DNA from: Chloroflexota bacterium
GTDB lineage: Bacteria; Chloroflexota; Anaerolineae; Caldilineales; Caldilineaceae
Direction of reading: 5' to 3'
NCBI GenBank assembly: GCA_003577005.1
Contig: QEUW01000332.1
Coordinates: 1-8,560, forward strand
DNA length: 8,560 nt
Shown: positions 1 to 6,129 of the stretch, one piece after another
Numbering within the stretch: the stretch's first letter is position 1
Layout of the letters: each line of letters begins with the position of its first letter
Translations under genes and position numbers: made by a program
The notes under the pieces: model-generated
Databases searched by the model: none
What the model was told of the DNA's origin: nothing
The model's input: only the letters and a program-made list of their open reading frames with translations

Positions 1-750
1 CGCAGCGCCGCCACCGGCAACAAAGTCTTGTCAGCGGTGCGTGGCACCCTGCGCGCCGCCTGGGATCTGGACCAGCTGGACACCGACGCCTACATGAAAG
101 CCATCAGCATCAAGGCCATCCCCGGCAGCAGACCCGACCAGGCCGCTGGCCGGGCCCTGGCGCCCGGCGAGTTCACCGCCCTGCTGCGCGTCTGCTCCGC
201 CGACCGCACCCCAGCCGGCGTCCGTGACGCCGCCCTGGTGGGGCTAGGCGTGCTGGCCGGCTTACGCCGGGCCGAACTGGCCGGCCTACAAGTGGAGGAT
301 TACCGTAGGGGCGAACTGCATTCGCCCACTACTGGGGTCCTGTGGGTCAGAGGCAAGCGCAACAAAGAGCGCACCGTCCCGGTCGCCGCCGGCGTCAACG
401 ACGCCCTCGCCGACTGGCTCCACTTGCGTGGAGATTGGCTGGGGCCACTCTTCACTGTCATTCTCAAGAGTGGGAAGATGCAACAACAGGGCATCAGCGA
501 GGCCGCCATCTACAAGATCTTCCAGAAACGAGCGGACCAGGCCGGTGTCAAAGCCTTCAGCCCTCATGATCTTCGCCGCACCTTCGCCGGCGACCTCCTC
601 GACGCTGGCGCTGACATCGCTACCGTCCAAAAGCTCATGGGCCACGCTAGCGTCTCCACCACCGCCGGCTACGATCGGCGAGGCGAACGTGCCAAACACA
701 CCGCCATCGGCAAACTCCACATGGCCTGGACCCGCCGCTACACCGATTAA
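1..750 (+). CDS. Tyrosine recombinase / phage-type integrase, C-terminal part (5' end outside window)
   Basis: Site-specific DNA recombinase that breaks and rejoins DNA through a 3'-phosphotyrosine intermediate; it would integrate or excise a mobile element, or resolve DNA multimers. The reading frame is open from base 1, and the first visible residues (RSAATGNKVLSAVRGTL) look like the end of the N-terminal core-binding domain, so the TTG at 28 is not the true start. Counting from the first codon of the window (249 visible residues), the catalytic set is complete: Arg89 in GLRRAEL, Lys119 in VRGKRNKER, His189 and Arg192 in PHDLRRTF, His215 in LMGHASVSTT, and the nucleophile Tyr224 in AGYDRR. 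An intact family member has about 300-330 residues, so roughly the first quarter is missing. The codon use is GC-rich, like hsdM and unlike the genes between them. It could be an element integrase or a XerC/D-like housekeeping enzyme; its place beside accessory genes favours the former. Confidence 0.93.
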   Translation, partial: RSAATGNKVLSAVRGTLRAAWDLDQLDTDAYMKAISIKAIPGSRPDQAAGRALAPGEFTALLRVCSADRTPAGVRDAALVGLGVLAGLRRAELAGLQVEDYRRGELHSPTTGVLWVRGKRNKERTVPVAAGVNDALADWLHLRGDWLGPLFTVILKSGKMQQQGISEAAIYKIFQKRADQAGVKAFSPHDLRRTFAGDLLDAGADIATVQKLMGHASVSTTAGYDRRGERAKHTAIGKLHMAWTRRYTD

Positions 751-853
751 GCCACTTCCATTCTTGCCGGTACAAGCACCACCTTGCGGTTGTTGCTCGG
801 GTGAATACGACACGCAACCAAATGACGTAGTTGCCAACTAAACCGCAGACGGT

Positions 854-876
854 GGACAAGAAGAAGTCTCTTGTCC
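854..876. repeat. Perfect 8-bp inverted repeat (hairpin or operator)
   Basis: GGACAAGA at 854-861 and TCTTGTCC at 869-876 are exact reverse complements around a 7-nt spacer. The element lies between the integrase stop and the start of the zinc-ribbon gene. No T-run follows it, so it is not a classic terminator. An operator for the downstream operon or a 5' leader hairpin is possible. Confidence 0.5.
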
Positions 877-906
877 TAGGATCGCAAATTGATATTCAAC
901 TTGGAC

Positions 907-911
907 AGGAA
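907..911 (+). promoter_or_regulatory. Ribosome binding site deciding the start at 918
   Basis: AGGAA sits 6 nt before the ATG at 918. The frame stays open back to a TTG at 831, but that codon has no Shine-Dalgarno motif and the extra stretch would run through the inverted repeat at 854-876. The ATG at 918 is therefore the better start. Confidence 0.6.
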
Positions 912-917
912 TCCCTC

Positions 918-1580
918 ATGTTTGAGCGCAACCGGGTTCGGCGTGTCGTGCCACGAACAGCACCGGACGTCGAGGCGACCGGGCCGCAACCGCAGCCAGA
1001 CAATCAGAGGTCACAGAGATCTGATTTTGTCACCCTCGCTTGCCCATCCTGTGGGGGCACGCTCCAGATCACCAAAGAGATTGACCGCTTTGCCTGTTCC
1101 TATTGCGGCAACGAGCACCTCGTGCGCCGCGAAGGGGGGCTGGTCTACCTCGCCCCCATTGCTGAGGATATTCGGCACATTCGTGGCGGCGTGGACAAGA
1201 CTGCCGCCGAACTGGCCGTGGCCAGGCTCACCAAGGAAGCGGCTGCGTTGGAGCAAACCTTCACCATGCTTGCAGAGTGGGACGACGATGAATGGCTGCC
1301 CCCCTCTCCGCTGGAGAAGTGGGCGCCGGTGCTCACCTTCGTCCTGCCCAGCTTGATGACGATCCTGCTCGGCTTGTACCCCGCCACCCCGCTCGCCACC
1401 CTTGCCTGTCTTGGGATCCCCGTTAGTTTCTTCGGCTGCATTGCTCTTACCTTGCTGCTTCGGAAAAAGCGAATGCGAGCGATCCACAAGATGCGGACTG
1501 CTGAGCTATCCGAGCTAGAGGCGATGCTCGGCCAGAAACAGCAACTCCTGGCGAGGAACCGGCTCATCGTCGATGGGTAG
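918..1580 (+). CDS. Zinc-ribbon protein with two membrane segments
   Basis: A 220-residue protein of unknown function. After a basic, Pro/Gln-rich N-terminus it has a zinc ribbon with two CxxC knuckles (Cys42/Cys45 in CPSCGG and Cys60/Cys63 in CSYCGN, 14 residues apart). Next come a helical region with a predicted amphipathic stretch (about 90-115), two hydrophobic segments (about 135-154 and 160-181), a positive cluster (LRKKRMR) and a charged C-terminal helix likely to form a coiled coil (about 190-215). The four cysteines probably bind Zn2+. The two membrane spans with basic flank suggest both ends are cytoplasmic. From memory, proteins with this ribbon sequence (IDRFACxxCGNEHxVRR) are common and uncharacterised in Chloroflexota and Cyanobacteria. 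It is the first gene of a same-strand run reaching 3546, with a 39-nt gap to the next gene. A TTG start at 831 would give 249 residues. Confidence 0.85.
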   Translation: MFERNRVRRVVPRTAPDVEATGPQPQPDNQRSQRSDFVTLACPSCGGTLQITKEIDRFACSYCGNEHLVRREGGLVYLAPIAEDIRHIRGGVDKTAAELAVARLTKEAAALEQTFTMLAEWDDDEWLPPSPLEKWAPVLTFVLPSLMTILLGLYPATPLATLACLGIPVSFFGCIALTLLLRKKRMRAIHKMRTAELSELEAMLGQKQQLLARNRLIVDG

Positions 1581-1619
1581 AAACTGGTTAGCAGCCCCAT
1601 GGGCTATAAGAGAAAGACA

Positions 1620-1934
1620 ATGGACACACTGACAGAGCCAGAACATAAATTCGAGCAAGCCATGATTGCTCTCTATCAAACGGCAATAGATGAATGCAAC
1701 TATAGGGCAACGCGTTTTCTTCAAATGGTGCTTGAGCACGGTGGTCTAGCCACTGCACGTACATTGCTTGCAACAAACATTCCATCCGAAGGATTTACGC
1801 GTCTGTGGGAATGCAGACGGCTTGATCTAACCTTGGAAGCCCAAATACTTAGACCAGAGTTTACTGAACTATTTACGGAAGAGCAAAAGGCTACCGCGGC
1901 CCAGCGGCTAAAAGAGTATGGGTATCAATTCTAG
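1620..1934 (+). CDS. Small conserved hypothetical protein (104 aa)
   Basis: A soluble, mainly helical protein with no recognised catalytic motif. The visible signature is NYRATRFLQMVLEHGGLATA, then GFTRLWECRRLDLTLEA, then a C-terminal LFTEEQKATAAQRLKEYGY. I recognise this arrangement (RFLxMVxxHGG, FTRLWExxRLDLTxEA, EExxxARxRLxEYGY) as a widespread uncharacterised family, but recall no established function. I chose the ATG at 1620, which follows a purine-rich AGAGAAAG stretch; an ATG at 1599 would add seven residues with no clear ribosome site. The stop lies 7 nt before the next gene, so the two are almost certainly co-transcribed and probably translationally coupled. Base composition here is clearly lower in GC than in the integrase. 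Function unknown. Confidence 0.8.
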   Translation: MDTLTEPEHKFEQAMIALYQTAIDECNYRATRFLQMVLEHGGLATARTLLATNIPSEGFTRLWECRRLDLTLEAQILRPEFTELFTEEQKATAAQRLKEYGYQF

Positions 1935-1941
1935 AATACCG

Positions 1942-2208
1942 ATGAGCAAGTATGATCCACTCCGTGAATGGCTGGCAAATGCACCTGTCCACAGCGGAGA
2001 AGAGACCCTGAGTTTCAGTCAAATCGAAATTCTCCTGGGTTTCAGTTTGCCAGCTAGTGCCACACATCATCGTGCCTGGTGGGCGAACCCGTCATCGGAT
2101 GGTTATCATCCCTATGCTCAGTCGTGGCTTGTGGCTGGCTGGCAGGTTGATACGGTCGATCAGAGCCAGCAGTGGGTTCGGTTTCGGCGTCGCAAGAAAA
2201 CGCAGTGA
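1942..2208 (+). CDS. Small protein, DUF7662-like (88 aa)
   Basis: Begins MSKYDPLREWLA and contains SFSQIEILLGFSLPASA followed by HRAWWANPSSD and SWLVAGWQVDTVD. The order 'KYDPLxxxL ... F.eIE.llG..LP.SA ... hRaWWaN ... sWl.AGW.v..vd...v.F.R' matches what I remember of the DUF7662 family. Its members are short, often lie near restriction or mobile genes, and have no assigned activity. The conserved Trp-rich centre suggests a small ligand- or nucleic-acid-binding fold, which is inference. The ATG at 1942 gives the family-like N-terminus; the ATG at 1918 would overlap the previous gene and add eight non-family residues. It lies 7 nt after the preceding gene and 25 nt before the next. Confidence 0.78.
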   Translation: MSKYDPLREWLANAPVHSGEETLSFSQIEILLGFSLPASATHHRAWWANPSSDGYHPYAQSWLVAGWQVDTVDQSQQWVRFRRRKKTQ

Positions 2209-2218
2209 GGAACAATTC

Positions 2219-2223
2219 AGGAG
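2219..2223 (+). promoter_or_regulatory. Ribosome binding site for the glycosylase-like gene
   Basis: AGGAG lies 10 nt before the ATG at 2234, which opens the conserved frame. A nearer ATG at 2227 is in another frame, and the TTG at 2231 adds only one residue. Confidence 0.45.
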
Positions 2224-2233
2224 ACCATGATTG

Positions 2234-3010
2234 ATGAGCAATTTCATCCGTGATCAGCTAACGGACTACTACCAACAAAAGGGCATCCACCCGGAACAAT
2301 TCGATTGTCAGCACCAAGCCTTTTGCCGCTCTTTTGCTTGCCAAAATGACATGACCGAAGCCAAGATGAGCATGGTCGGGAGTCGTTATGGAACTGAGTA
2401 TCCGAGGATTGTGGTAGTCTCTTTCGATCCCCCCAATCAAGGGAATTTTGTTCAGCCCCACCAGCGGACTACAACGTATATAACAGCAAAACACGAAACC
2501 GATAACTACAGCTCGAATCGCCCCAATCCTCATTGGGCAATCACATAAATAATCGTCAAAGACCTCTTATGCCTGTTCGGCTACAAAGCCCAAGCTGGGG
2601 CGGCAGTTGTTGAAGAAAGTTACTCAGGCCGTCCGATTGAAAACATCTCGCCGTACTTCGCCCACGTTAACGTGGCTAAGTGTTCTATGAATCACGTGGC
2701 TAAACGCCAGGCTCATAGGAAGGTCCATCAGATTTGCAGTCATTCCTACTTGAGGGGCGAACTTGCAATCTTGCAGCCTGAGATTTTGATCTCGCAAGGC
2801 AACGCTACCAACGAGATCTTGAGCATCTTGTTGCTCGGCGACCATTTTTCAGCAAATGATCTCCCGGCCGTGAGACAGGTCAATGTAGGGAAAAAATCGA
2901 CCGTGTGGCTCCTCATGCACCATCCTGCCCGGCAGATTGTCAAGATTCGGCAGTACTGGAACTTCTATCTCGCTGCGGTGGAAGAGTGGAAGAAGGCATG
3001 GACCAGTTAA
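2234..3010 (+). pseudogene. Uracil-DNA-glycosylase-like protein interrupted by an in-frame TAA
   Basis: The frame from 2234 to 3010 (258 codons before the final stop) encodes one continuous protein except for TAA at 2546-2548 (codon 105). Both sides belong together: PRIVVVSFDPPNQG (58-70) precedes NPHWAIT-stop-IIVKDLL, then YFAHVNVAKCSMN (141-153), ICSHSYLRGELAILQPEILI (167-186) followed by SQGNA, and a C-terminal MHHPARQI. The Cys150-x17-Cys168 pair followed by 'YL..EL.iL.PeilisqG' resembles the iron-sulphur and core-strand region of family 4/5 uracil-DNA glycosylases. The HHPAR motif sits where those enzymes carry HPS. N-terminal Cys25, Cys31 and Cys36 may complete a 4Fe-4S site. Such enzymes remove damaged or modified bases to leave abasic sites. 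There is no indel, so the lesion is one substitution. Without suppression the product is a 104-residue N-terminal fragment. The assignment is by eye; substrate unknown. Confidence 0.75.
2546..2548 (+). other. Premature in-frame TAA in the glycosylase-like gene
   Basis: The reading frame is identical before and after this codon and family-like sequence continues to 3010. TAA is one substitution from CAA, AAA or GAA, among others. It could be a genuine nonsense mutation or a base-call error. Confidence 0.85.
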
Positions 3011-3546
3011 GCCAGTTGGCAGCATTACTGAAACAGCACAATGCGATCACGAATGAAATCGCCTGGCTGATCGGACGACCGGCTGAGCTGGGGCATATTG
3101 GTGAATATCTGGCAGCCAACATCTTTGAGATTGAACTATCCGCATCAGCTACCTCCAAAAGCATCGATGGCTACTTTGCGGACGGTCCACTTGCTCAACG
3201 CTCTGTCAACATCAAGTGGTATGGGAAATGGGAATGTCTCCTCGACATCACACCGCATGCGCTGCCCGATTACTATCTGGTGCTGGCTGGCCCCAAATCG
3301 GCAGCCATCTCCTCTCGCCACACAACTCGTCCACGGGTGATCCACTACGTCTTTCTCTTTGATGCTGCTCACCTCTATGCTAGGCTAATAGCACGCAAAG
3401 TCAAGATTGGCATTGCCACCAGTGTTGCCCAGCACCTCTGGCAAGAGGCCGAGATCTATCCAACCCAACACAATCAGACACTCTTGCTGACCGAAGCTCA
3501 AAGACAGTGGCTGGCATTGTTTGCAGGCGGCGAACCCGATCAATAG
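2998..3546 (+). CDS. DUF6998-like protein, possible PD-(D/E)XK-fold nuclease (182 aa)
   Basis: The central block reads ITNEIAWLIGRPAELGHIGE, then SKSIDGYF, then RSVNIKWYGK, then ALPDYYLVLAGPKSA. I associate this with the uncharacterised DUF6998 family (from memory). The order of Glu36 on a helix (HIGEYLA), Asp57 after a strand (SIDGYF) and Asn71-Ile-Lys73 on the next strand resembles the PD-(D/E)XK nuclease core, though the usual Glu/Gln of (E/Q)xK is Asn here. A restriction-like or repair nuclease role is inference. I chose the ATG at 2998 because a purine-rich GGAAGAAGG precedes it and MDQLSQL reads as a natural start; the frame is open back to 2905. It overlaps the glycosylase-like gene by 13 nt, which implies translational coupling, so the upstream TAA could also reduce this protein. 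It is the last gene of the 918-3546 run. Confidence 0.75.
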   Translation: MDQLSQLAALLKQHNAITNEIAWLIGRPAELGHIGEYLAANIFEIELSASATSKSIDGYFADGPLAQRSVNIKWYGKWECLLDITPHALPDYYLVLAGPKSAAISSRHTTRPRVIHYVFLFDAAHLYARLIARKVKIGIATSVAQHLWQEAEIYPTQHNQTLLLTEAQRQWLALFAGGEPDQ

Positions 3547-3646
3547 GATGAGGGGCAGCGGCCTACAGCCTCAGACCGGTGGCTGCGGCACATGATAGCA
3601 CGAAACGAGATCGTTCGATTACTGCCCGGTCGGTGGATAGCGAGCT

Positions 3647-3669
3647 GAGCAGGATTTTGGCTCTTTTTT
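3647..3669 (+). terminator. Weak Rho-independent terminator candidate after the 918-3546 operon
   Basis: GAGC (3647-3650) and GCTC (3660-3663) form a short 4-bp stem followed directly by six T residues (3664-3669). The T-run and position, about 100 nt after the operon, fit a terminator. The stem is short. Confidence 0.35.
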
Positions 3670-3865
3670 AGCACAACGCGAAGGATTCCGGAGCTTCCTG
3701 ACGATAAAGTAAGTAAGCTCCAAATCTACTTGCCCATTGACCCTGCGCTTCTGTAGAGAAGTAAGTACGTATTCATCAGCAGATCTCAAGACGGAGGGTT
3801 ATTGGGCGGCTACACAGCGGCGATGACAAAGCAGCCAAACCACAAGTTGGGTGATATGCAAAGGT

Positions 3866-3870
3866 AGGAA
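3866..3870 (+). promoter_or_regulatory. Ribosome binding site deciding the start at 3875
   Basis: AGGAA ends 4 nt before the ATG at 3875, which begins a good signal peptide. The GTG at 3851 in the same frame lacks such a site and would place eight residues before the signal peptide. Confidence 0.6.
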
Positions 3871-4165
3871 CTCAATGCGCCTCGGTTCTTTCCAGATCCT
3901 TGTTGCACTGCTAACAGCGATTGCCATTCAATTACCTGGGATCCCATCTGCAACCGCTGCCCCTTTGCCACAAGATCTACCTCAAGCAAAGGCTCCATCT
4001 GCGGCCATCGAGCTGGATCTTCACCATGATGGCGTTAGCGCAAAGCTGCGCCGGATAGATTTTTGGGACGGCTATGTCGTCTTTGTGGGCACAGCCACCA
4101 CCACGAATCGCTCTGACTGTTTACTGCGCAGTGATTTTGTCTTACAGCTTGGTGATATTCGCTAT

Positions 4166-4168
4166 TAA
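4166..4168 (+). other. In-frame TAA in the first DUF4352-like domain
   Basis: Upstream FVLQLGDIRY and downstream SLCLSQGESRTLLL are in the same frame and make one domain. Aligned by eye with the second copy (VELHIGASVYQMDN), the TAA falls on a Gln, so the ancestral codon was plausibly CAA. Confidence 0.75.
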
Positions 4169-4375
4169 GCAGCAGAGCGCACGACGACCCGCGCTGCGTA
4201 CGGGATAGATTCTCCTGGCTCAGGCTTTTTTAGTTTGTGTCTATCCCAAGGTGAGAGCCGAACTCTTTTATTGCCTTTCTTTGCACCCGTCAATGGTAAC
4301 AAAGCTCAACTTATCTACGAGGACCAGGCAGTACCTCTATCGCATTCGCTTACAGAACTCAGTCTCGCTATAGCT

Positions 4376-4456
4376 ACGCCTGTTCCTACCGCAACGCCCA
4401 CTTCGACCTCAACACCTACGCCGACGGCGACGCCTACTGCGACCTTTACCCCCGCC
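4376..4456 (+). repeat. Thr-Pro-rich linker repeat (first)
   Basis: Encodes about 27 residues of TPVPTATPTSTSTPTPTATP type between two DUF4352-like domains. Degenerate ACG-CCN repeats at DNA level. Such linkers are typical of secreted Chloroflexota proteins and are prone to slippage. Confidence 0.85.
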
Positions 4457-5373
4457 TCAGTTGCTGCCATTGCCGGTACGCCATCTTCATTTTCACTGCC
4501 GTTGCCGTCGCAGGCCAGTTCCATCTTTCGCATGGGTGAAGTCAGCAACCAAGGTGTCAAATTTTCTTTAGAGCGGATCGATTTCTGGACAACATTACCG
4601 GATGGCGCCCGCCCTACCAAAGACATCTTTGTTGTCTTTACAGGTCTCCTTTCAGCACTTGATACAGGCAGTAGTACGCACTGTGTCGGTGGATCAGACG
4701 TCGAGTTGCATATTGGGGCTTCGGTTTACCAGATGGATAACATGCGGTCCGTCAATCGCTTCTACCAGTCAGATTTTCCTGGTTACATCCTTCCTCAGTG
4801 TGTCAGCGGTGAGCCGCAAACGACCTTTTTTATCTTTGATGCAAAAGTAACTACAGATCCGATCCACCTCTTCTTCCATGCTGCGCAGTTGGATATAGAT
4901 AGCTCTCTATCACACCTGGCTCCGGTGGCAGCGATCACGGCAAATTCTGCTGCCATACAGGCTCAATTGCCAACCGTGACACCAGATTTGGCATCTCCAG
5001 TGGGCTTGCTAACGATCACTGTCACGGCGAACAGAAATGCGAATCTGCGAGCCGGGCCATCCACAGAACATGAAGCGGTCGCTACAGTGCCGGCTGGGCA
5101 GAATCTAGCGGTGGTTGCTACCAATGAGGATGCCTCTTGGTATTTGCTGGATACCGGAGCGTGGATTGCTGCTTTCCTGGTCGATCCTGCCAACGATCTA
5201 TCCGAGCTGTCTAGGTTGCCAGTCCATGGTGCCGCAAATCAATCATCGGCCACACCGTCAAGCAGCGGTCTGGACGTGTTCAACGATCCGAACCGGGTGT
5301 GTGACGCACTCGTTGATGAAGGTTGGGTTCCACTGGCGGATCGCCTAGCAAAGTGGAGCAGCATCGATGGTGA

Positions 5374-5473
5374 GGGGTATCTATATTCATGCGTTACAGA
5401 TTCAATCCAGGTGACTCCCGGTGGATTTTCGCAGGTAGGAGACGTACCCAATACGATGGCGAAACGATCGTGA
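5374..5473 (+). other. Frameshift interval in the exported protein gene
   Basis: One frame, carrying the first SH3b domain, ends at TGA 5471-5473. The frame carrying the second SH3b remnant and C-terminal domain is open from 5374, after a TGA at 5371-5373. The shift must therefore lie in this interval. Compared with the first SH3b, the remnant reads AGRRRTQYD directly before GETIVIAG, lacking about seven residues, so more than one lesion is likely. Confidence 0.65.
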
Positions 5474-5568
5474 TTGCCGGCAGCAATGATGCTGGCGACT
5501 GGCTGCAACTGGATGATGGTCGCTGGGTCGCCACCTTTCTGGTCGATGGTTTGCCTGCGTCCATCCCC

Positions 5569-5625
5569 ACCCTGCCGCCGACTCCGACGCCAACGCAAAC
5601 GCCAACACCGAATGCAACACGAACG
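5569..5625 (+). repeat. Thr-Pro-rich linker repeat (second)
   Basis: Encodes TLPPTPTPTQTPTPNATRT, joining the second SH3b remnant to the C-terminal DUF4352-like domain. Confidence 0.85.
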
Positions 5626-6118
5626 GCCGCTGCCGAAAGAGGTGCGCAAGCTACAGCCACAATCCAAGCGTATGTCAATGTACCACCCAAAGGGACCTGG
5701 TGTGGCCAAAATGGAAGGATCGGCGTCTGTGTTGGTGATTTTCGATATACAAACAGGATTGACTACACTGCGGCCCCTAACAACGGACGCTTTGTCGCCT
5801 TCGGGCTCGGCGTTGTAAATGGTAGAAGCGTAACCATCGCGGCAAACCCCAATAATGTTACGGTTGTCATGGAAAATGGAAGAACGTTCGCCTACCACAA
5901 TACCACCTATTCTTACTGGGCGACCCCTCTGGGGCATGTCGAGATCGCACCTGGCAACAACGCCGAAGGTGGGCTGGTATTTTTGGTGCCCAATGACGTT
6001 GCCATACGCAAGGTGATCTACCGCGGTGGACTGTTTGAATCCCCCATCGAAATTGACTTGTTCGAACCGCCAAAGTCCGAGTGAGACGGGACGGACCTTC
6101 ACAAGCAAGATGAGGTTT

Positions 6119-6123
6119 GGAGA
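6119..6123 (+). promoter_or_regulatory. Ribosome binding site for the GTG start of yidD
   Basis: GGAGA ends 6 nt before the GTG at 6130. The ATG at 6134 is out of frame, so this site supports the GTG start and with it the unusual N-terminal extension. Confidence 0.6.
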
Positions 6124-6129
6124 TACCAC

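Larger units (their letters stand above)
3547..3874. other. Intergenic region without a gene
   Basis: No convincing coding frame on either strand. Just after the stop, CAGCC (3566-3570) can pair with GGCTG (3581-3585). A weak terminator candidate follows at 3647-3669. The 9-mer AAGTAAGTA occurs twice, near 3707 and 3761, on either side of a TTGACC hexamer near 3739 that could be a -35 box, but no good -10 box lies at the right distance. Confidence 0.6.
3875..6084 (+). pseudogene. Large exported multidomain protein (DUF4352-like, SH3b, TPT linkers), broken by a stop and a frameshift
   Basis: A signal peptide (MRLGSFQILVALL..., predicted cleavage after SATA near residue 28) shows export. In order follow: a DUF4352-like domain with motif LRRIDFW; a Thr-Pro linker (4376-4456); a second copy with LERIDFW (about 4550-4895); an SH3b domain (about 5012-5188, core ANLRAGPSTEHEAVATVPAG); an unknown stretch containing RVCDALVDEGWVPLADR; a degraded second SH3b (GETIVIAGSNDAGDWLQL); another TPT linker (5569-5625); and a third DUF4352-like domain starting VCVGDFRYTNRIDY, to 6084. 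The first domain is cut by TAA at 4166-4168 with the frame continuing beyond. The frame then changes between 5374 and 5473. Both SH3b copies end alike (AAFLVDP / ATFLVDG). Intact, it would be a roughly 735-residue extracytoplasmic binding protein, perhaps attached to cell-wall material. Without suppression only 97 residues are made. It could be two or three separate genes, but the shared repeats argue for one decayed gene. Confidence 0.72.

Noticed and set aside
286..837. A 183-codon minus-strand frame over the integrase
   Set aside because: It is a shadow of the integrase, which has the complete catalytic set on the + strand.
2905..2997. Longer N-terminus for the DUF6998-like gene
   Set aside because: It would overlap over 100 nt of the conserved C-terminus of the glycosylase-like gene. 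The ATG at 2998 is preceded by a purine-rich ribosome site.
2546..4168. Reassignment of TAA to a sense codon
   Set aside because: Other genes here use TAA as a normal final stop (integrase at 748-750, glycosylase-like gene at 3008-3010), so nonsense mutations or sequence errors are simpler.
4376..4456. Short repeats resembling a CRISPR or microsatellite array
   Set aside because: The repeat is a degenerate codon repeat encoding a Thr-Pro linker, with no unique spacers of constant length.
5239..6129. A 296-codon open frame on the minus strand
   Set aside because: It lies opposite SH3b and DUF4352-like sequence and TPT linkers that are plainly coding on the + strand. Its translation is Arg/Gly/Ser-rich without motifs.
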